Positions 23,201 to 35,265 of a stretch of DNA of 64,000 bases are shown here, piece by piece. The notes under the pieces are model-generated. The model was not told where the DNA came from. It saw only the letters and a program-made list of their open reading frames with translations, and ran no database searches. Source of the stretch: Cymbidium sinense (lineage: Eukaryota > Streptophyta > Magnoliopsida > Asparagales > Orchidaceae); the NCBI GenBank assembly GCA_021442155.1, contig CM038216.1, positions 85,222,945 to 85,286,944 on the forward strand, read 5' to 3'. A program made the translations under genes and the position numbers. Each line of letters begins with the position of its first letter. Positions within the stretch are counted from its first letter, which is position 1.

Positions 23201-24420
23201 AGAAAAGAGAACTCAACATTCATACACCTAAGTTATAAGCACATTCATTTCTTATGTATTTATAACTAGCATCATAACACATTATTAATCATTTATAAAA
23301 TTTTGAAAAAAAACATTTGGATTTAATAGTGATAATAGCCACACATATATTAAATTAATTCAACACATGCAAGCTTACATAAATGAAATCCATTTTATTT
23401 TACTAGATTTTGAAAAGATGGATGCATGGATTCAAATGACATACTAAATTTAACATGATTGGAAAAAAGGACAATGAAATATAAGCTTGTGATTCATTCA
23501 ACCAAACTAGTTCTTAAGGAAAATCAAATCAAATAAAATTATTTCAGGTAAACCAAAGCTTCTTTGTTAATTAAGTTTTGGATTCAATTTAATTTAAAGA
23601 GGAGAAGAGAAATCATCACTTGCTATTTTAAACCCATTCCCACATTAGTAATTTGATTTAATTTAAGGAAATATAATTAAGTTGATTTTATGGGTTAATT
23701 AAGTTGAACCCTTAGTTAGATGAATGAATTACCTTACTTATGTCATTTTAAAAGTAATTAACTAAATAATTATGAGTCAACATGATATGCATGGAAAATA
23801 AACCTGCAATAATCCTAAGAAATAAAAGGGACCTAATGCAATTGGCTCATGATTAATAGTTAATTAGATTAGGACTTAATTAATTACTTATGGTTTTCAC
23901 ACATGTGGACTAACTACAATTTCATTAAACTCCTTTAGGTTATTAAAATCCTAAAGATGTACTTCACGATTTAATTAATTAAGGTCTGATGTGATTATGA
24001 TTTCAATTTGATTAAGTGATTTAATTAATTAGTTAAATCTTAATTAATTTCATTTTGAAAAAGGGTGAAATGAACTTAGTGAAAGGGGTCCAAACCCTAT
24101 TCCGTAGTTTACTTTTTATTGAATAATGATTAATAAACTTAACTAACCAATTTATTACAGTTCATGGAATTAATTAATCATTTATTAACTTAAAAGAGTA
24201 GTTAAGATTTAATTAGGCAATTTTTTTTAATTGAGTGAGCAATAAATCCCAAGAAAATCATGGGAGGCAGAGCTCATCCAATTAAATTTACCCACAAAAT
24301 TTAGGATTAATTGCTCAAGTAATTAAGGAGTAATTAAGCTTATTAATTTTGTAATTAAAATATAATTACTATTCAAAATTAGTTAAGATCATTTTTAATT
24401 ATCATCCTCTCAAATACAAT
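23201..24420. repeat. TTAATTAA-rich unassigned sequence
   Basis: No coding signal. From about 23,560 to 24,420 the sequence is dominated by TTAATTAA and ATTTAATTAATTA words on both strands. Before that (23,200-23,560) it is plain AT-rich DNA. Confidence 0.5.
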
Positions 24421-25180
24421 TAAAATGAGTATTTATTTGTATTTATTTGATTTATCTATGACTAAAAAAGTTTCCACCATTAAAATTATTAAGAAAGCAT
24501 ACCAAAGTCAATCCTCAAAAGACATGGCACATGGGTGCGCTTTCCACCATGCGTGGATTGGCTACTTAAAACTTATTCTATTTAAAGCACCTAACATGGT
24601 GATGAGCCCACGCCTATTCATCTAAGATTGGATGGCTACGAGTGAAAGAGTCCATTTTAGAGAAGTTGGTTGGCTCATATTTAGGATATCAGTGGAAATG
24701 GATGTTTTCTGGTAGGAAAGGGGGGCCAAGGGCATACAAGCTTGAATGATGGAATCATCTAGGCAAAGCTCGAGTAGCTGGCAATCTTTGATGTTAGTAA
24801 AGGCGAACCGAATGGGGGAGGGGATCTGGACAAGTGTGGAGGTGGTGGTCAAGGGTGGTTAAATGTGTGGAGGTGGCGGAAGAATCATTGGTGTCCTATG
24901 GGTTTCAAATACTCCAATTGGGAGGGTGAGGTGATCTCACCTCCCATCGATCATGGTCGACCCAACCACCCTGGGTTAGCGGTCTTGGTGCCTAGTGGAC
25001 CATTGGGAGAGTACCAAGTGGCCAAGAAATAGAAATGACCACTTACATGGGTGATTTATCTCAAGTGATGCCTTTGACCCAAGGGTAAAATGATCATTTG
25101 GCATTGGATTTAATTTAGGCAGATTTGAAATGAGCCAAAAGTGGTTTAGCCCAAATTTCAAGTCAATTGGATTTGATTTG
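24421..25180. other. Unassigned sequence, higher GC
   Basis: No recognised product. Small open frames at 24,425-24,625 (+), 24,622-24,852 (-) and 24,976-25,215 (-) have no family motifs. Base composition is more balanced than on either side (GGTGGAGG and CCTCCCATCG words). It may belong to the leader or LTR of the gypsy element. Confidence 0.3.
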
Positions 25181-26100
25181 ATAATGTTTGGCTCAATTTG
25201 ACTCATATAGGTCAAATTGGGTTAGGTTGGGTCAAGTTGACCAATTGGTCAAATTGGGTCAAACCAATGGTTGGGTCAAGTTCATATGATCATTTGGGAT
25301 GTTTTAGTTTAAATGGTTTGGTTTAGTTTGGCTTAGATTTGATTTTGGCTCATTTGAATTCACTTGGGTCAAATTGGTTAAGTTGGCCAATTTGACTAAA
25401 TTGGCCAAATTGGCTTGGGTTAGGTGTTGGTTTGGGTTTAGTTGACCAATTAAAGATGATTGTAGGCTTTCATTTCAATTAATTTTGATTTTGTTTTGAT
25501 TTAAGCCAACTTGAACATATAAGTCACTTTGGGCTAAGTAGGTCAATTGGGTGAAATCATGGCTTTGGTCAAGTTCAACAACAATCAATTTGGAATGAAC
25601 TTGAGCCATTGGTTGCAATCAATTTGGTTTATATTTTGATTTGACCCAAATTGGTCTTTTAGCTCAATTTGGGTCAACATGGGTCAAAAAATCAATTGGG
25701 TTTGGTTTGACTCAATTAAAGGTCAAGTCATATTCAAATATTGATTTTGATTTGGTATGAATCATTGGTTTCAAGAGATTTGGTTTAGGTTGCAATTTGG
25801 CTAGTTTGGGTTCATATAGGTTAAGGGGTTGACTTGGTTTGACCCAATTTGTGATAATTGATCAACCAAGGGTGATCAACAATCATGATGGGAGGTTTTG
25901 ATGGGCTTGGTTCAATCCAATTTGGGTAGGATTAAAACTTGGCTCAAATAGGTCAAATTGGCCACTTTGGGTCAAGTGGACAAATTGGGTTTAGTTGGCT
26001 TGAGTTTGGGTTGAGTTTGATTTAGTTGAGTTTATATATGGATTTGAGATTGATATATAAAATTCAATTGGGTTCAAATGAGTTTTGGTTCATTTGAACA
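25181..26100 (+). repeat. Degenerate TTGGGTCAAATTGG repeat domain
   Basis: Words of the type TTGGGTCAAATTGG, TTGGCCAATTTGAC and TTTGGTTTGACTCAA recur every 15-40 bases for almost 1 kb. There is no open frame of note. The pattern looks like an expanded short repeat that has since diverged. Confidence 0.65.
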
Positions 26101-26645
26101 TTTTAAGTCAAAAGGGTTAAGGTTTTGACTTGGGTTGATTTTAGTTTGGTTTTATGATTGTAGATTTCATTTATATTTGTGAATATTATTGAAGGTATGA
26201 TTGATTCATGATAAAATCAATTGAATTTAAGTTTAGGAATGAAGGAATTTGGCTAAGTCCAAAGAGTTGGGTCATGTGGCTTAGGTTTGGATTTTGATTT
26301 GGTTTGATTTAGTTTTGATGATTTAAATGTATATTTCATTTAAATTTGTGAAGATGATTGAAAATATGATTGATTTGTGAGAAAATCAATTGAGTTTGAC
26401 TTGATTTGGATTAAGATTCGTCTAGTCCATGGGATAGGTCATATGGCTTAGGAAGGGTTTTGATTTAATTTGATTTAGTTTTATTTAGTTTTGATCATTT
26501 AAATGTAGATTTGATTTATATTTAGGAAGATGATTGAAGATATAAATTGATTATGAGAAAATCAAATGATTTTGTATTAATTTGGATGAAGATTTGGCTA
26601 AATCCATGGGATAGGTCATATGGCTTAGGAAGGGTTTAAATTTTG
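26100..26645 (+). repeat. Three tandem copies of a ~170-bp repeat
   Basis: GGTCATRTGGCTTAGG recurs at about 26,270, 26,437 and 26,614 (offsets 167 and 177). Each is preceded by a shared block with GAAGATGATTGAA and GAGAAAATCAA. The last two copies are closer to each other than to the first. Confidence 0.82.
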
Positions 26646-26934
26646 GATTTGATAATGGGATTCAATCATTTGGTTTTAGAATTTGGCTTTGGATTTGAAT
26701 CTGATGTTTGAATTGAACTTGAGGTTTGGTTTGAGAAAGTGAACAATTAGATTTGGGTTGTAAGGTAGGTGGAATATATTAATCCTTAAGGCATAACCTA
26801 ATTCTATGGTTAACCCTTCTAAGTCTTTAGGCTTAGGTTAAGTGTTTACCTAATTATTAGAAGTGTCTTATGACTAAATAAGTCTTATTGTACACAAGAC
26901 TCCTAAGTCTCAGATGGGAAGATTGAATTTGCAT

Positions 26935-27240
26935 TCCAAAAGTGAGGTCAACAGGCCTTAAGCTCCACAGTGTTGCCCTTAGAGATAAATGATTGGAAGA
27001 CCGAAGCCAAGTTTCTCATTATAGACTCAAATACATCTTTCAACACATTGCTTGGGAGACCATGGATACATGAGAACACAACAGTTCCATCCTTTCTACA
27101 TCAGTGTATGAAGTTTGTGAGAGGTGGGATTGTCTAGTATGTCAAAGGAGATCTCAAGCCATTTATAGTTCACGAGGTCAGCATATATGAGGATACGGCT
27201 TACTACCTCTGTCGAAATTAGCAAGTCTATTCTCGCAAAC
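26935..27240 (+). mobile_element. Gypsy aspartic protease, C-terminal part
   Basis: The + strand reads FLIIDSNTSFNTLLGRPWIH with LLGRPW at 27,048-27,065, then a VPSFLHQCMKFVRGG stretch, the usual C-terminal half of a Ty3/gypsy protease. The catalytic Asp triad should lie upstream and is not visible, so the domain is truncated. An in-frame stop follows GGIV. No gag precedes it. Confidence 0.8.
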
Positions 27241-28149
27241 TTGGCCAAAGTTTAAAAATAAAATAAAAGAAAAAAGAAAATGAAAATGAAAGAGAAAAAG
27301 AAAAAAATAAAAGAAAAAATGAAAAAGAAAATAAAAGCTAGAAGAAATAGACTTGGAGGAGGAAGCGGAGCCTGACATTAGATTCTACCCACCGATCATT
27401 ACTCTATTCGAACATAAGGATCAAACGACCTAACCTTCACTAGGTAGAGGAAGGGGCTAGTTCAGAGGTAGTCCCAGGGGTGGAAAACCACTTTATTGGT
27501 CACCCAATAGAAGATATATCCTACCAGAATACACCTACTATCAATACTACTATCAATAGACTTCAGTTTCATGGGATGAGTCTTATATGGTTAGCACACT
27601 ACTGACTCTTCTCAATAGTAGATTCCCTTGGTGACACTTAGAGCCAGATAGAAATGAATACCGGCTCCAAAGTAAAGCATTAGTGTATCAAGGTCTATAT
27701 GTGAAACAATTAGGCATCAGTTGGGAACCTCAGCTCTAAACTCACATTGCTCTAAAAAAGTTGAGGGTTTGGAAGGTAAAGAAGCCTTTAAGTCATCCAC
27801 AGGTGTGAAAACTCAGAATTTTTTTCTGGGAGCATCATCCTCAAGTCAAGAAGTTGATGTAGAACTTGAGGATGATTCATATAAAGATTTAATAGAATTA
27901 CCTTTTGATTAGTACTTGCCTTGTGTTCATAATTTAGCAAAGAAACGGTTAATCCCACATACTTGGTCACAGATCAGACTATTTTGAAAGAATATGGAAG
28001 AATAAATACAAAATCTCTCAATCAAGACCGGAACTAGGATTCGGTATAGTGGGTTATGATGATGATGCTTGGTCATCACTATTCATTTGGAATCAGATAG
28101 GTTCTTTTCAAATCACATTAACTCATATGAGGAGCTATGATTAAAATAT
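27241..28149 (+). mobile_element. Gypsy protease-RT linker with purine tract
   Basis: 27,253-27,345 is a nearly pure A/G tract, giving Lys/Glu-rich readings on + and Phe-rich readings on -. 27,721-27,912 is a 63-codon open stretch ending in EDDSYKDLIELPFD, an acidic linker-like sequence. No enzyme domain is visible. Confidence 0.6.
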
Positions 28150-29040
28150 TTTGATGATTCAGATGACTATGAAGTCAAAGATGCATTGCCAAAGTTTGAA
28201 GAAGAGATTAAGTCAACCATCGATGCAAAGATATCAACTTAGGAATTGAAGAAGATCCACGCTTAACATACATCAGTTCTTTGTTGGATGAAATTGAAAC
28301 CAATGACTTAGTTAGGCTATTAACTAAGTTTAAGGACTACTTTGCATGGAGTTATAAAGAGATTGGATTTCTCTTGACGGTCCATAAACTAGTAATAGAG
28401 CCTACTACTAATCATATCAAGCAAAACTCTGATGCATGATTAGACATAGAATAGTAGGTCATTTATGAAGTCAAGAAACTTGATGATGGCTTCATCGGAA
28501 GAAAAATATCTAACACGGTTGCTTGACATCATCCTAGTTATGAAAAGAATGGCCTCATCTCATGCGTTCTCTTTCATGGATGGCTCATCGGATATAACCA
28601 AATAAAAAGAAGATGAAATAAATAGTTCTTTTAGAAACGATTGAAATTTGTTATAAGATCATTTGCTTAAAATGCTTGCTAGCTATGACTTCTTTGATGA
28701 ACTCATTCATCATCAAGTTGAGTGCTATGTCGATGATCTCATCAAAGTAGAGAAAAGGAAGACCATCTCTTTGACTTGAGTAGTTTTCAAATAGTTAAGA
28801 TAATTTAACCTCAAAATGAACCCCCCCAAGTGTGCATTTGGGTAACTTCGGGAAATTCCTTTGGTTTGTTGTCTGACACCAGGGAATCAAAATTGATCTA
28901 GAGAAGAATAAAGTGATATTAGAAATGCCACTCTCTAAAAGTTTAACTCAACTCAAATCATTCTAAGGGTGGTTGGCTTATCTAAGATGCTTTATATCCA
29001 ACATATCGGGAATATGTAAACCATTCTCAACACTTGCCAA
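28150..29040 (+). mobile_element. Gypsy reverse transcriptase, decayed
   Basis: The pre-RT region has LTYISSLLDEIE and FKDYFAWSYKEI. The RT core is then partly lost: FSFMDGSSD survives, the palm remains as CYVDDLIKV with YVDD intact at 28,726-28,737, and FNLKMNPPKCAFG follows. A TAA at 28,801-28,803 splits LR and FNLK, and further stops and frameshifts follow. Large parts between the fingers and palm are missing or scrambled. The same TAA is present in the second gypsy fragment. Confidence 0.85.
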
Positions 29041-29400
29041 AAGGATGCCAAGTTCAAGTGGGATGATAAGTGTGAGCATGCCTTCGAAGATATCAAGCAT
29101 TAGCTGATGATGCTGCTAGTTCTAGCAGCCCTTATCTCGGGCAAATTGCTCATGCTTTACATTACTGTGTTAGATGACACCCTTGGTGCTTTGTTGGCCC
29201 AAGCTAAAGCTGAAGGGATGGAAAACATACTCTACTATCTTAGTTGTCATCTAATTTCTGTTGAGGCTAATTATCCACTCACTGAGAAATATTTCTTAGC
29301 TTTAATCTTTGCATCCCAAAAGCTACATCACTATATGCTTCCTCATAAGGTGAACTTAATCTCTAGGATCAATCCACTATAGTATATCATGACACGGCTA
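29041..29400 (+). mobile_element. Gypsy RNase H (RT-linked)
   Basis: Begins with KFKWDDKCEHAFEDIK, then the open stretch 29,107-29,382 carrying GALLAQAKAEG, LYYLSCHLI, EKYFLALIFASQKLHHY and MLPHKVNLISRI. This is the RNase H that follows RT in Ty3/gypsy pol. A stop (TAG) sits near 29,101 before LMML. Confidence 0.88.
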
Positions 29401-29559
29401 ATGCTATCTAGACGATTGGCACAATGGTCCATGATCCTATCGTAGTTTGACGTTACCTTCATACCCCTCTGCACGATGAAAAGACAAGCGCTAGATGATT
29501 TGTTAGCAGCACACCCACTTCCTATTGACTCTACTTGATGATCTCCCATGAACAAATAA

Positions 29560-29990
29560 GAACTTATGGGATACTAGCATTCACGTTGAGATGTACTTCT
29601 TAAAGAGAAGAAGTACCCATACTATTTCAAGAATGGTAGGAGTAAGAATAGTTCTCTTAACTCCAGACCACTGATTCTCATATCATCTGTCCTTGCAATA
29701 CTGAATATAAGGCTCGATTTGTCACAGTTATTCATTACTCTAAGCATCCAAAATATCAACATCTTCGGGGATTCTCAGCTATTTATTAACCAAATTGTTG
29801 GATCTTATAAGGTTATAAAGCCCAAGCTTTATCACTACCATAAGTACACCATGGATTTGTTGGCCCAAATCTTAGAGGTTACCATTTATAAGATTCCTTG
29901 AGGAGGGAACATCATAGCGTATTCTTTAGCCAAGCTTACAAGGAGTTGGCATGTTCGGATGATGAGTCCATATCAATAAAGGTCCAAAAT
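29560..29990 (+). mobile_element. Second (archaeal-like) RNase H, Tat hallmark
   Basis: A readable stretch at 29,719-29,901 contains INIFGDSQLFINQIVGSYKV and LYHYHKYTMDLLAQILEV, the C-terminal half of the extra RNase H domain of Tat-lineage elements. The GDSQL aspartate is kept. The N-terminal half is scrambled by frameshifts, and a TGA follows IYKIP. Confidence 0.85.
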
Positions 29991-30179
29991 AGACAAGTCT
30001 TATCCTTTATTGATATTGAACTCATCAAAAAGTACTCTCTTGAAGGGTAGGTTGCCATTGCCAAAAGGATGAGGAGTTGGGTGGAGGTAACCATTCATGG
30101 ATTTCTAAGTAAAGGAAAACTACCTCAAAAGAAGTCCCAAGCATGGAGAGCACTTTCTCTCTTATGGATTATGTTGGTT

Positions 30180-31270
30180 AAACAAGTACAAAGCCAATAA
30201 GATCATGACCGAGATACACTCAGGATTATGTGTAGCCAACTAATCTGGTCCAAAGATGAATGCCAAGATCAAGAGATTATGATACTACTGGCAATCGATG
30301 ATCAAAGATTGCATGGATATGGCAAGGCTATCTCACCAATGTCAAATACACGGTGTGGACCTACACCAACCACCCAACATTCTACATCCTACATTAGCCT
30401 CATGGCTATTTGAGTGTTGGGGTACCGACATAGTGGGTTCGATTGATCCTCCTACTTTCAAGGGTCATCAATTCTTCTTAGTTGCTAATGATTACTTTTC
30501 CAAATGGGCAAATGTGATTCTACTCAAAGAGGTCACAACTCAGCATGTGCTCCAGGTTTTTAGGAACCATATCGTATATAGGTTCGGAGAGCCTCGATAA
30601 ATTATATCTGATAATGGTACTACATTCAAGAGCATTGAGACCAACAACTTTGCTCATATATACAACATAGATTGGAGATATTCTACCATCAACTACCCAA
30701 GGGAAAATGGCTTAGCAAAAGCCTTCAACAAAGCTCTCATCCAAAAATTGAAGAAGACACTCGACAACAACAAGCCATAGTGGCTTGAGTAGTTAGTTGA
30801 AGCCTTATGGGCCTATCGCACCACATATAGAACTCTAACTTAGTATACTCCTTTCTCCATAGTGTATGGGTTCAAATCCTTTCTACCATTAGAAGTCCAA
30901 CTCCCATCACTAAGGATAGCTTTGGGAACAAGATCACAATAGAGCAGAATGCCAAGTTTGGGTTATAAGAGCTCAAAAGTTTGGAGGAGAGATGCCTGCA
31001 GGCATGCCAAAACTTGAGTTGTACAAAGCTAAAATAATTTAAGCTCACAAAAAGTTGGTCCATCATAGAGCTTTTCAAAAGGAGAGCTATTTTTAGTTCT
31101 AGGAGATCGATTATTCCCATCATAAGATGGGAGGCAAGTTTGAACCCACTTGGGATGGCCCTTTTCCATAGAGAAGGCCTACTAGGAGGATCTTATCACT
31201 TATTAATCATAAGGAGAGCACCCAATGCTTCCAATCAACGTGCTTTACTCAAAGAAATATTATAAATCAT
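30180..31270 (+). mobile_element. Gypsy integrase with lost catalytic glutamate
   Basis: A degraded zinc-binding N-terminus (IMTEIHSGL... MARLSHQCQ) precedes the core. The first Asp is in ECWGTDIVGSI (codon 30,427-30,429), the second in SDNGTTFK (30,610-30,612), and the third position reads NGLAKAFNK with Lys (30,718-30,720) where the family has Glu. Spacing between the last two is 36 codons, the DD35E spacing. A TAA at 30,598 interrupts the core, and more stops follow. The C-terminal GKFEPTWDGPF motif is at about 31,133-31,165. It cannot be catalytic as read. Confidence 0.88.
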
Positions 31271-31475
31271 GTTTAAAAACAATTATCATTAATGAAAATT
31301 CTATTTCGAATTCAATCTCTTCCATGTTAAAATTATTCTTCTTTACGAATTCTCCATGAAGTGTTTAGGGTAGGTGTAAGGAACTCGAGCAGTGTCCTAT
31401 CCTTCATCGACACAACACGAACAAAACCTACACACAAACGTATAAAACAAACACATATCTTTTGTCTCGGGCTAC
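31271..31475 (+). other. Post-integrase non-coding sequence
   Basis: AT-rich sequence between the integrase end and the first repeat unit. No open frame or motif is recognised. Confidence 0.4.
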
Positions 31476-33210
31476 TTTGAGTTGAGATAATGCCCAAGCA
31501 CTCACTCGATCATTGCTCTGGTGATGTGCTACCCAACTAATGTGTCACCCCAGTGGTCTTCTTACTTTGGAGGATGTAAGTCTGCCATGCTTTCCTTCTT
31601 TACTTGGCCACTATACACTGAAGAGTGCCTTGTTAGTTTGGTAGGCCTTAATGCATGGCCAGTATGTTACCTCATGTTGGCTTCATTTAAGAGGATGTGA
31701 GTCTTCTACAATATCATCTTGGATTAGCCTTCGTACACTGATTGGGTAGAGTATATTTGAGGTTTAGGATAAGTCTTCTAGTGGCTCCTTCCCTCCTAAC
31801 TATTTTATGTTTGGGTCCAATCCATCCTCAAGGCTCCCGCTTAGTAGTCACTCTAGGTTAGATAATATCTATCCAGCTAATGAAAAACTATCTCGATGCT
31901 CAGTTCTGCTTATTAAGTGGTAGGCCTACATGCTTTCTTTCCAGATTGATCATTTCACATTGGGTACCTTAGGTTGGTTGGTTCTCACTATGCTAATGGG
32001 CACACCACTCATGCTGACGGATACATCTTAGGTTGGTTGGTTCTGCCTTATGATACACCGATAGCAGATGTAAGTCTACTGCTTTCTTTTTTGATGCCAC
32101 CATTACACCTATAAGCTTTCTTTTCTAGGCTCGGATAATGCCCCTATCTTCACCCCTCCCACTATATTTATTTCATCCATTGCGGCACCATTTAGACACT
32201 GCCCAGGTTACTATCGAATTGGACAATTCTGCTTTCCTAGTAACTACCCATGTGGTTGGAGAATCCATCTTGTGAATGTACAAATTCTCCATTGGTCTAG
32301 TAATTCTGAGATAGGTTAGGGCTGACATAGCCCCTTATCAGTGTGGTCCTTCACACACTAATAGAGTCCACACAAAAATATAAATAAAATATATATTCAC
32401 TTGTGGATTAAGGGGACACCCCTAGCGGTACCTTTTCCTAAGCAGGCATCCTATCTTTAGGGCAATGTCAACAAAACTCCCTATAGGAATCACCTAACTT
32501 CTCTTGAGTTGATATAAGTCCCCAGAGGCATTCACTCAATAGTTTCCCCTAAATCGAGTTCTATTTGTTTTGCTACCAACATGTCACCCTAGTAGTTGTT
32601 CCCTGCTTTAGAAGATGTAAGTCCGATACACCTTCTTCATGGAACAACCATTGCATACCAAAAGGAAACCCCTTAGGTTGGCTAGCTCTACCCCATGGTC
32701 AATAGACTACCGCTTTATATTTGTAAATCTGAGATAGAACAAGTCTGATATAGCCCCTTCTCAGTGGGTCCATTGCATACTAACATCGTTCATAAATTAA
32801 ATCTATCAGATTTGATCAAGCTCACATCCCCAGCGGATATGCCCTCAATTTGAAATAAAATGAAACCAAACAAACCATATCAAATCACATGAAATTAAGA
32901 TAAAATTAATCTTGACTACTTTTGAGTTGACATAAGGCCCTAGTGAAATTCACTCATTAGTCGCCCTAGGTTAGGTTTGATTTGTTGTGCATCCATTAGG
33001 TCACCCCAGTGGTTGTTCCTCACATTGGAAGATGTAAGTCTGATATGCCTTCTTGCTAGCACATCTATTGCACACTGAAAGGCAACCCCTTAGGTTGGCT
33101 AGATCTACCCCGCAGTTGGTAGACTATCCCTTTGGATTTGTAAACCTGAGGTAGGTTAAGGCTGATATAGCCCCTTCTTAGTGGGTCCATTGCACACCGA
33201 CAAGGCCTAT
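31476..33210 (+). repeat. Imperfect tandem repeats downstream of integrase (~425-bp unit)
   Basis: GGAAGATGTAAGTCTGA-like, CCTTAGGTTGGCTAG and GCTGATATAGCCCCTTCT words recur in the same order. Clear units span about 32,505-32,790 and 32,925-33,205, roughly 425 bases apart. A longer, more diverged unit covers about 31,480-32,370. Tandem repeats between integrase and the 3' LTR are known in Tat-type elements, which supports the lineage call. Confidence 0.75.
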
Positions 33211-33720
33211 ACATTAACTCAAATTAAATTAAACCCAATATAATTTTCCCCAATGGAGTTAAATCACACCCTTCTCCCAAGTGGAGCCCCAAATCATATA
33301 TAAGCAAGTTAAGCAAACAAATTAAATTCAAAACTAACCTCCCTAGTGGAGCCAAATAAAACCAACTCACTAAGTAGAGTCTAAATCAAAGAAATCCAAC
33401 CAAACTCTTATCTCTAGTGGATACATCTCCAAACAAATCTATGAAATCAAACTAAAATCCCAATCCCCAGCGGATAGCCTGAACATGCTTCCTTAGTGGA
33501 AGGTTCATATAATCGATCCCTAGTGGACTCGAGCCCATATCTCTAGCAGATATTCCTCCACATCAATTAAAATAACATAAATTAAAGTCAATTCGATCTT
33601 AACCTCTGGTGGATTATAGATTTTTATCCCCAACGGATCTTCTTTCCAAAAATCATATAATCAAATCAAATTCAAACCTTATCCATAGCAGATTTTCTTA
33701 TTCTATGCCATCATAGACCC
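33211..33720 (+). repeat. Scattered CCYAGYGGA motifs
   Basis: CCTAGTGGAGCC, CCCCAGCGGATA, CCCTAGTGGACT, CTCTAGCAGATA and CCCAACGGATC occur every 30-70 bases between AT-rich spacers. The same word also appears sparsely upstream (32,830). It has no coding content. Confidence 0.6.
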
Positions 33721-33899
33721 CAAATGTCATGTCCAATCCATGTGTGATCCCTAGGATCTCCATCCTTGTCCTTGACATGGAATTCTCATCAAATCTTATT
33801 TCTTCTTATTTCTTCAACCAAAAGCCTAACAATGTATTCCTTTAAATCATCTTAACATTGTAATCAACATTTTATGATTTGTGATGGTACAAGCTCAAA
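33721..33899. other. Unassigned sequence
   Basis: No motif is recognised. TGTCATGTCC at about 33,726 could be an LTR start, but no polypurine tract precedes it and no second copy was found. Confidence 0.3.
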
Positions 33900-35265
33900 C
33901 TAACTATAAAATATCATGCTAAACATAATATCGTGTGGATTAACACACTATATTATATTATAATTTATGATGTTATATTATAATTTGTTATAATATAATA
34001 TATTATCTAACATTACACCTCATTAGAATCACTTAAAAGGAACAAATAACAATTTTTTCTCAAAATAGGAATAATGTTCATTTTTGATGTAAATTTGTTA
34101 ATTTTTTATTAGAAATGGTACAAAATAGCATAATTTTGGTGTTTCTTCTTGGTGTGTGCTGTGAATTTGGCCAAATTCTTCATCTATACCTTCAACTTAA
34201 CATTTTTGTGAGGTTTGACCCAATATATTATAACAAAATTTAAACATACTAAAATGTACAATAACATTTAGTAACACACCACCACATTCATATATATGTG
34301 AAGTTATATTGTTATGTACATCATATTTTAATATGCTTTCATATAATATATTATCTTACATTACACCTTAAAATGAATCACTTTAAACAAAAAATTTATA
34401 AAATTTGGTTGAAAAATGAACATTTATTTTGGATGCAAAATTCCATTCTTTTGATTAAATGGCACACCATAGCACACCCCCAATGATGTTCTCTAAAGCT
34501 TTCCTTAAATTTGACCAAATCTAATCATCTCAGCTTATAAATTAGTATTTTTATGAATTATACTAGTACATACTCTACTACATCATACTATAACAAACTA
34601 AAATATGCTAAACAATAAGTAGTAATACATAATAGTATGCTATAATGCATGATGCAACACTATGTTATGGCATCCTATATTATAAAACATTATAGAATAT
34701 TATATCACAAGGGATTGCTTAAGATAAAAAATCATAAAATTAGTCTAAACAATAGTAAATTATATATTTTATTTGCATTACTTACATGTTTTAAATTGAA
34801 CCAATATATTATGATGCCATGCTCTACTTATTATGAATTTGGCCAAATTCCACCATTTTAAAGTCTAAATAAATATTTTTATAAGTAATGCTAGTGTAGG
34901 CTCGACTGCATGATTGTAAAATACTAAAAGAATTTAAAATGTACAGAAGAATATATTATGATATATGATGTTATACTATGCTACAACATATAATATTTAT
35001 TTTGAACATAAACTCTTACTTTTTAGACTACAAATGGTGTAGCACACCTTTGGTACTACAACGTAATTCCCACTTCAAATTTAACAAATTTCATCATTTG
35101 ATTATTAAATCAATATTTTTATGATTTATATTAATATAGACTGTAGGACACAATAGCATAATATACAAAAACATTTTAAAATATCATATAGCATCCAAAA
35201 ACACATCAGTACATACTCAAATATATGATGCTACATTATACTATAATATATGGTATTATAATATG
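33900..35265 (+). repeat. Diverged AT-rich tandem repeat, ~240-345-bp units
   Basis: TTGGCCAAATTC-type words recur at about 34,167, 34,511, 34,839 and 35,080, each followed 20-60 bases later by ATTTTTATGA and preceded by a CACACC... block. TATAATATATTATC words head several units. The block ends where TTTAGGGTTAGGG begins at 35,267. Confidence 0.65.

Larger units (their letters stand above)
21191..35265 (+). mobile_element. Large non-telomeric block carrying a decayed Tat-type Ty3/gypsy element
   Basis: About 14 kb without TTTAGGG words, holding gypsy pol domains in the order protease, RT, RNase H, second RNase H, integrase on the + strand between 26,935 and 31,270. A second, archaeal-like RNase H between RNase H and integrase is characteristic of the Tat lineage. 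No gag was found, and I could not match two LTRs by eye, so element ends are uncertain. The block also holds several unrelated local tandem repeats. It may be one large element with long untranslated parts, or several nested insertions. Stops and frameshifts are too many for activity. Confidence 0.75.

Noticed and set aside
27178..27378. Phenylalanine-rich 66-codon minus frame
   Set aside because: Antisense of the A/G-rich tract in the gypsy linker.
33726..33760. Start of a 3' LTR (TGTCATGTCC)
   Set aside because: No polypurine tract precedes it and no matching 5' copy was found.
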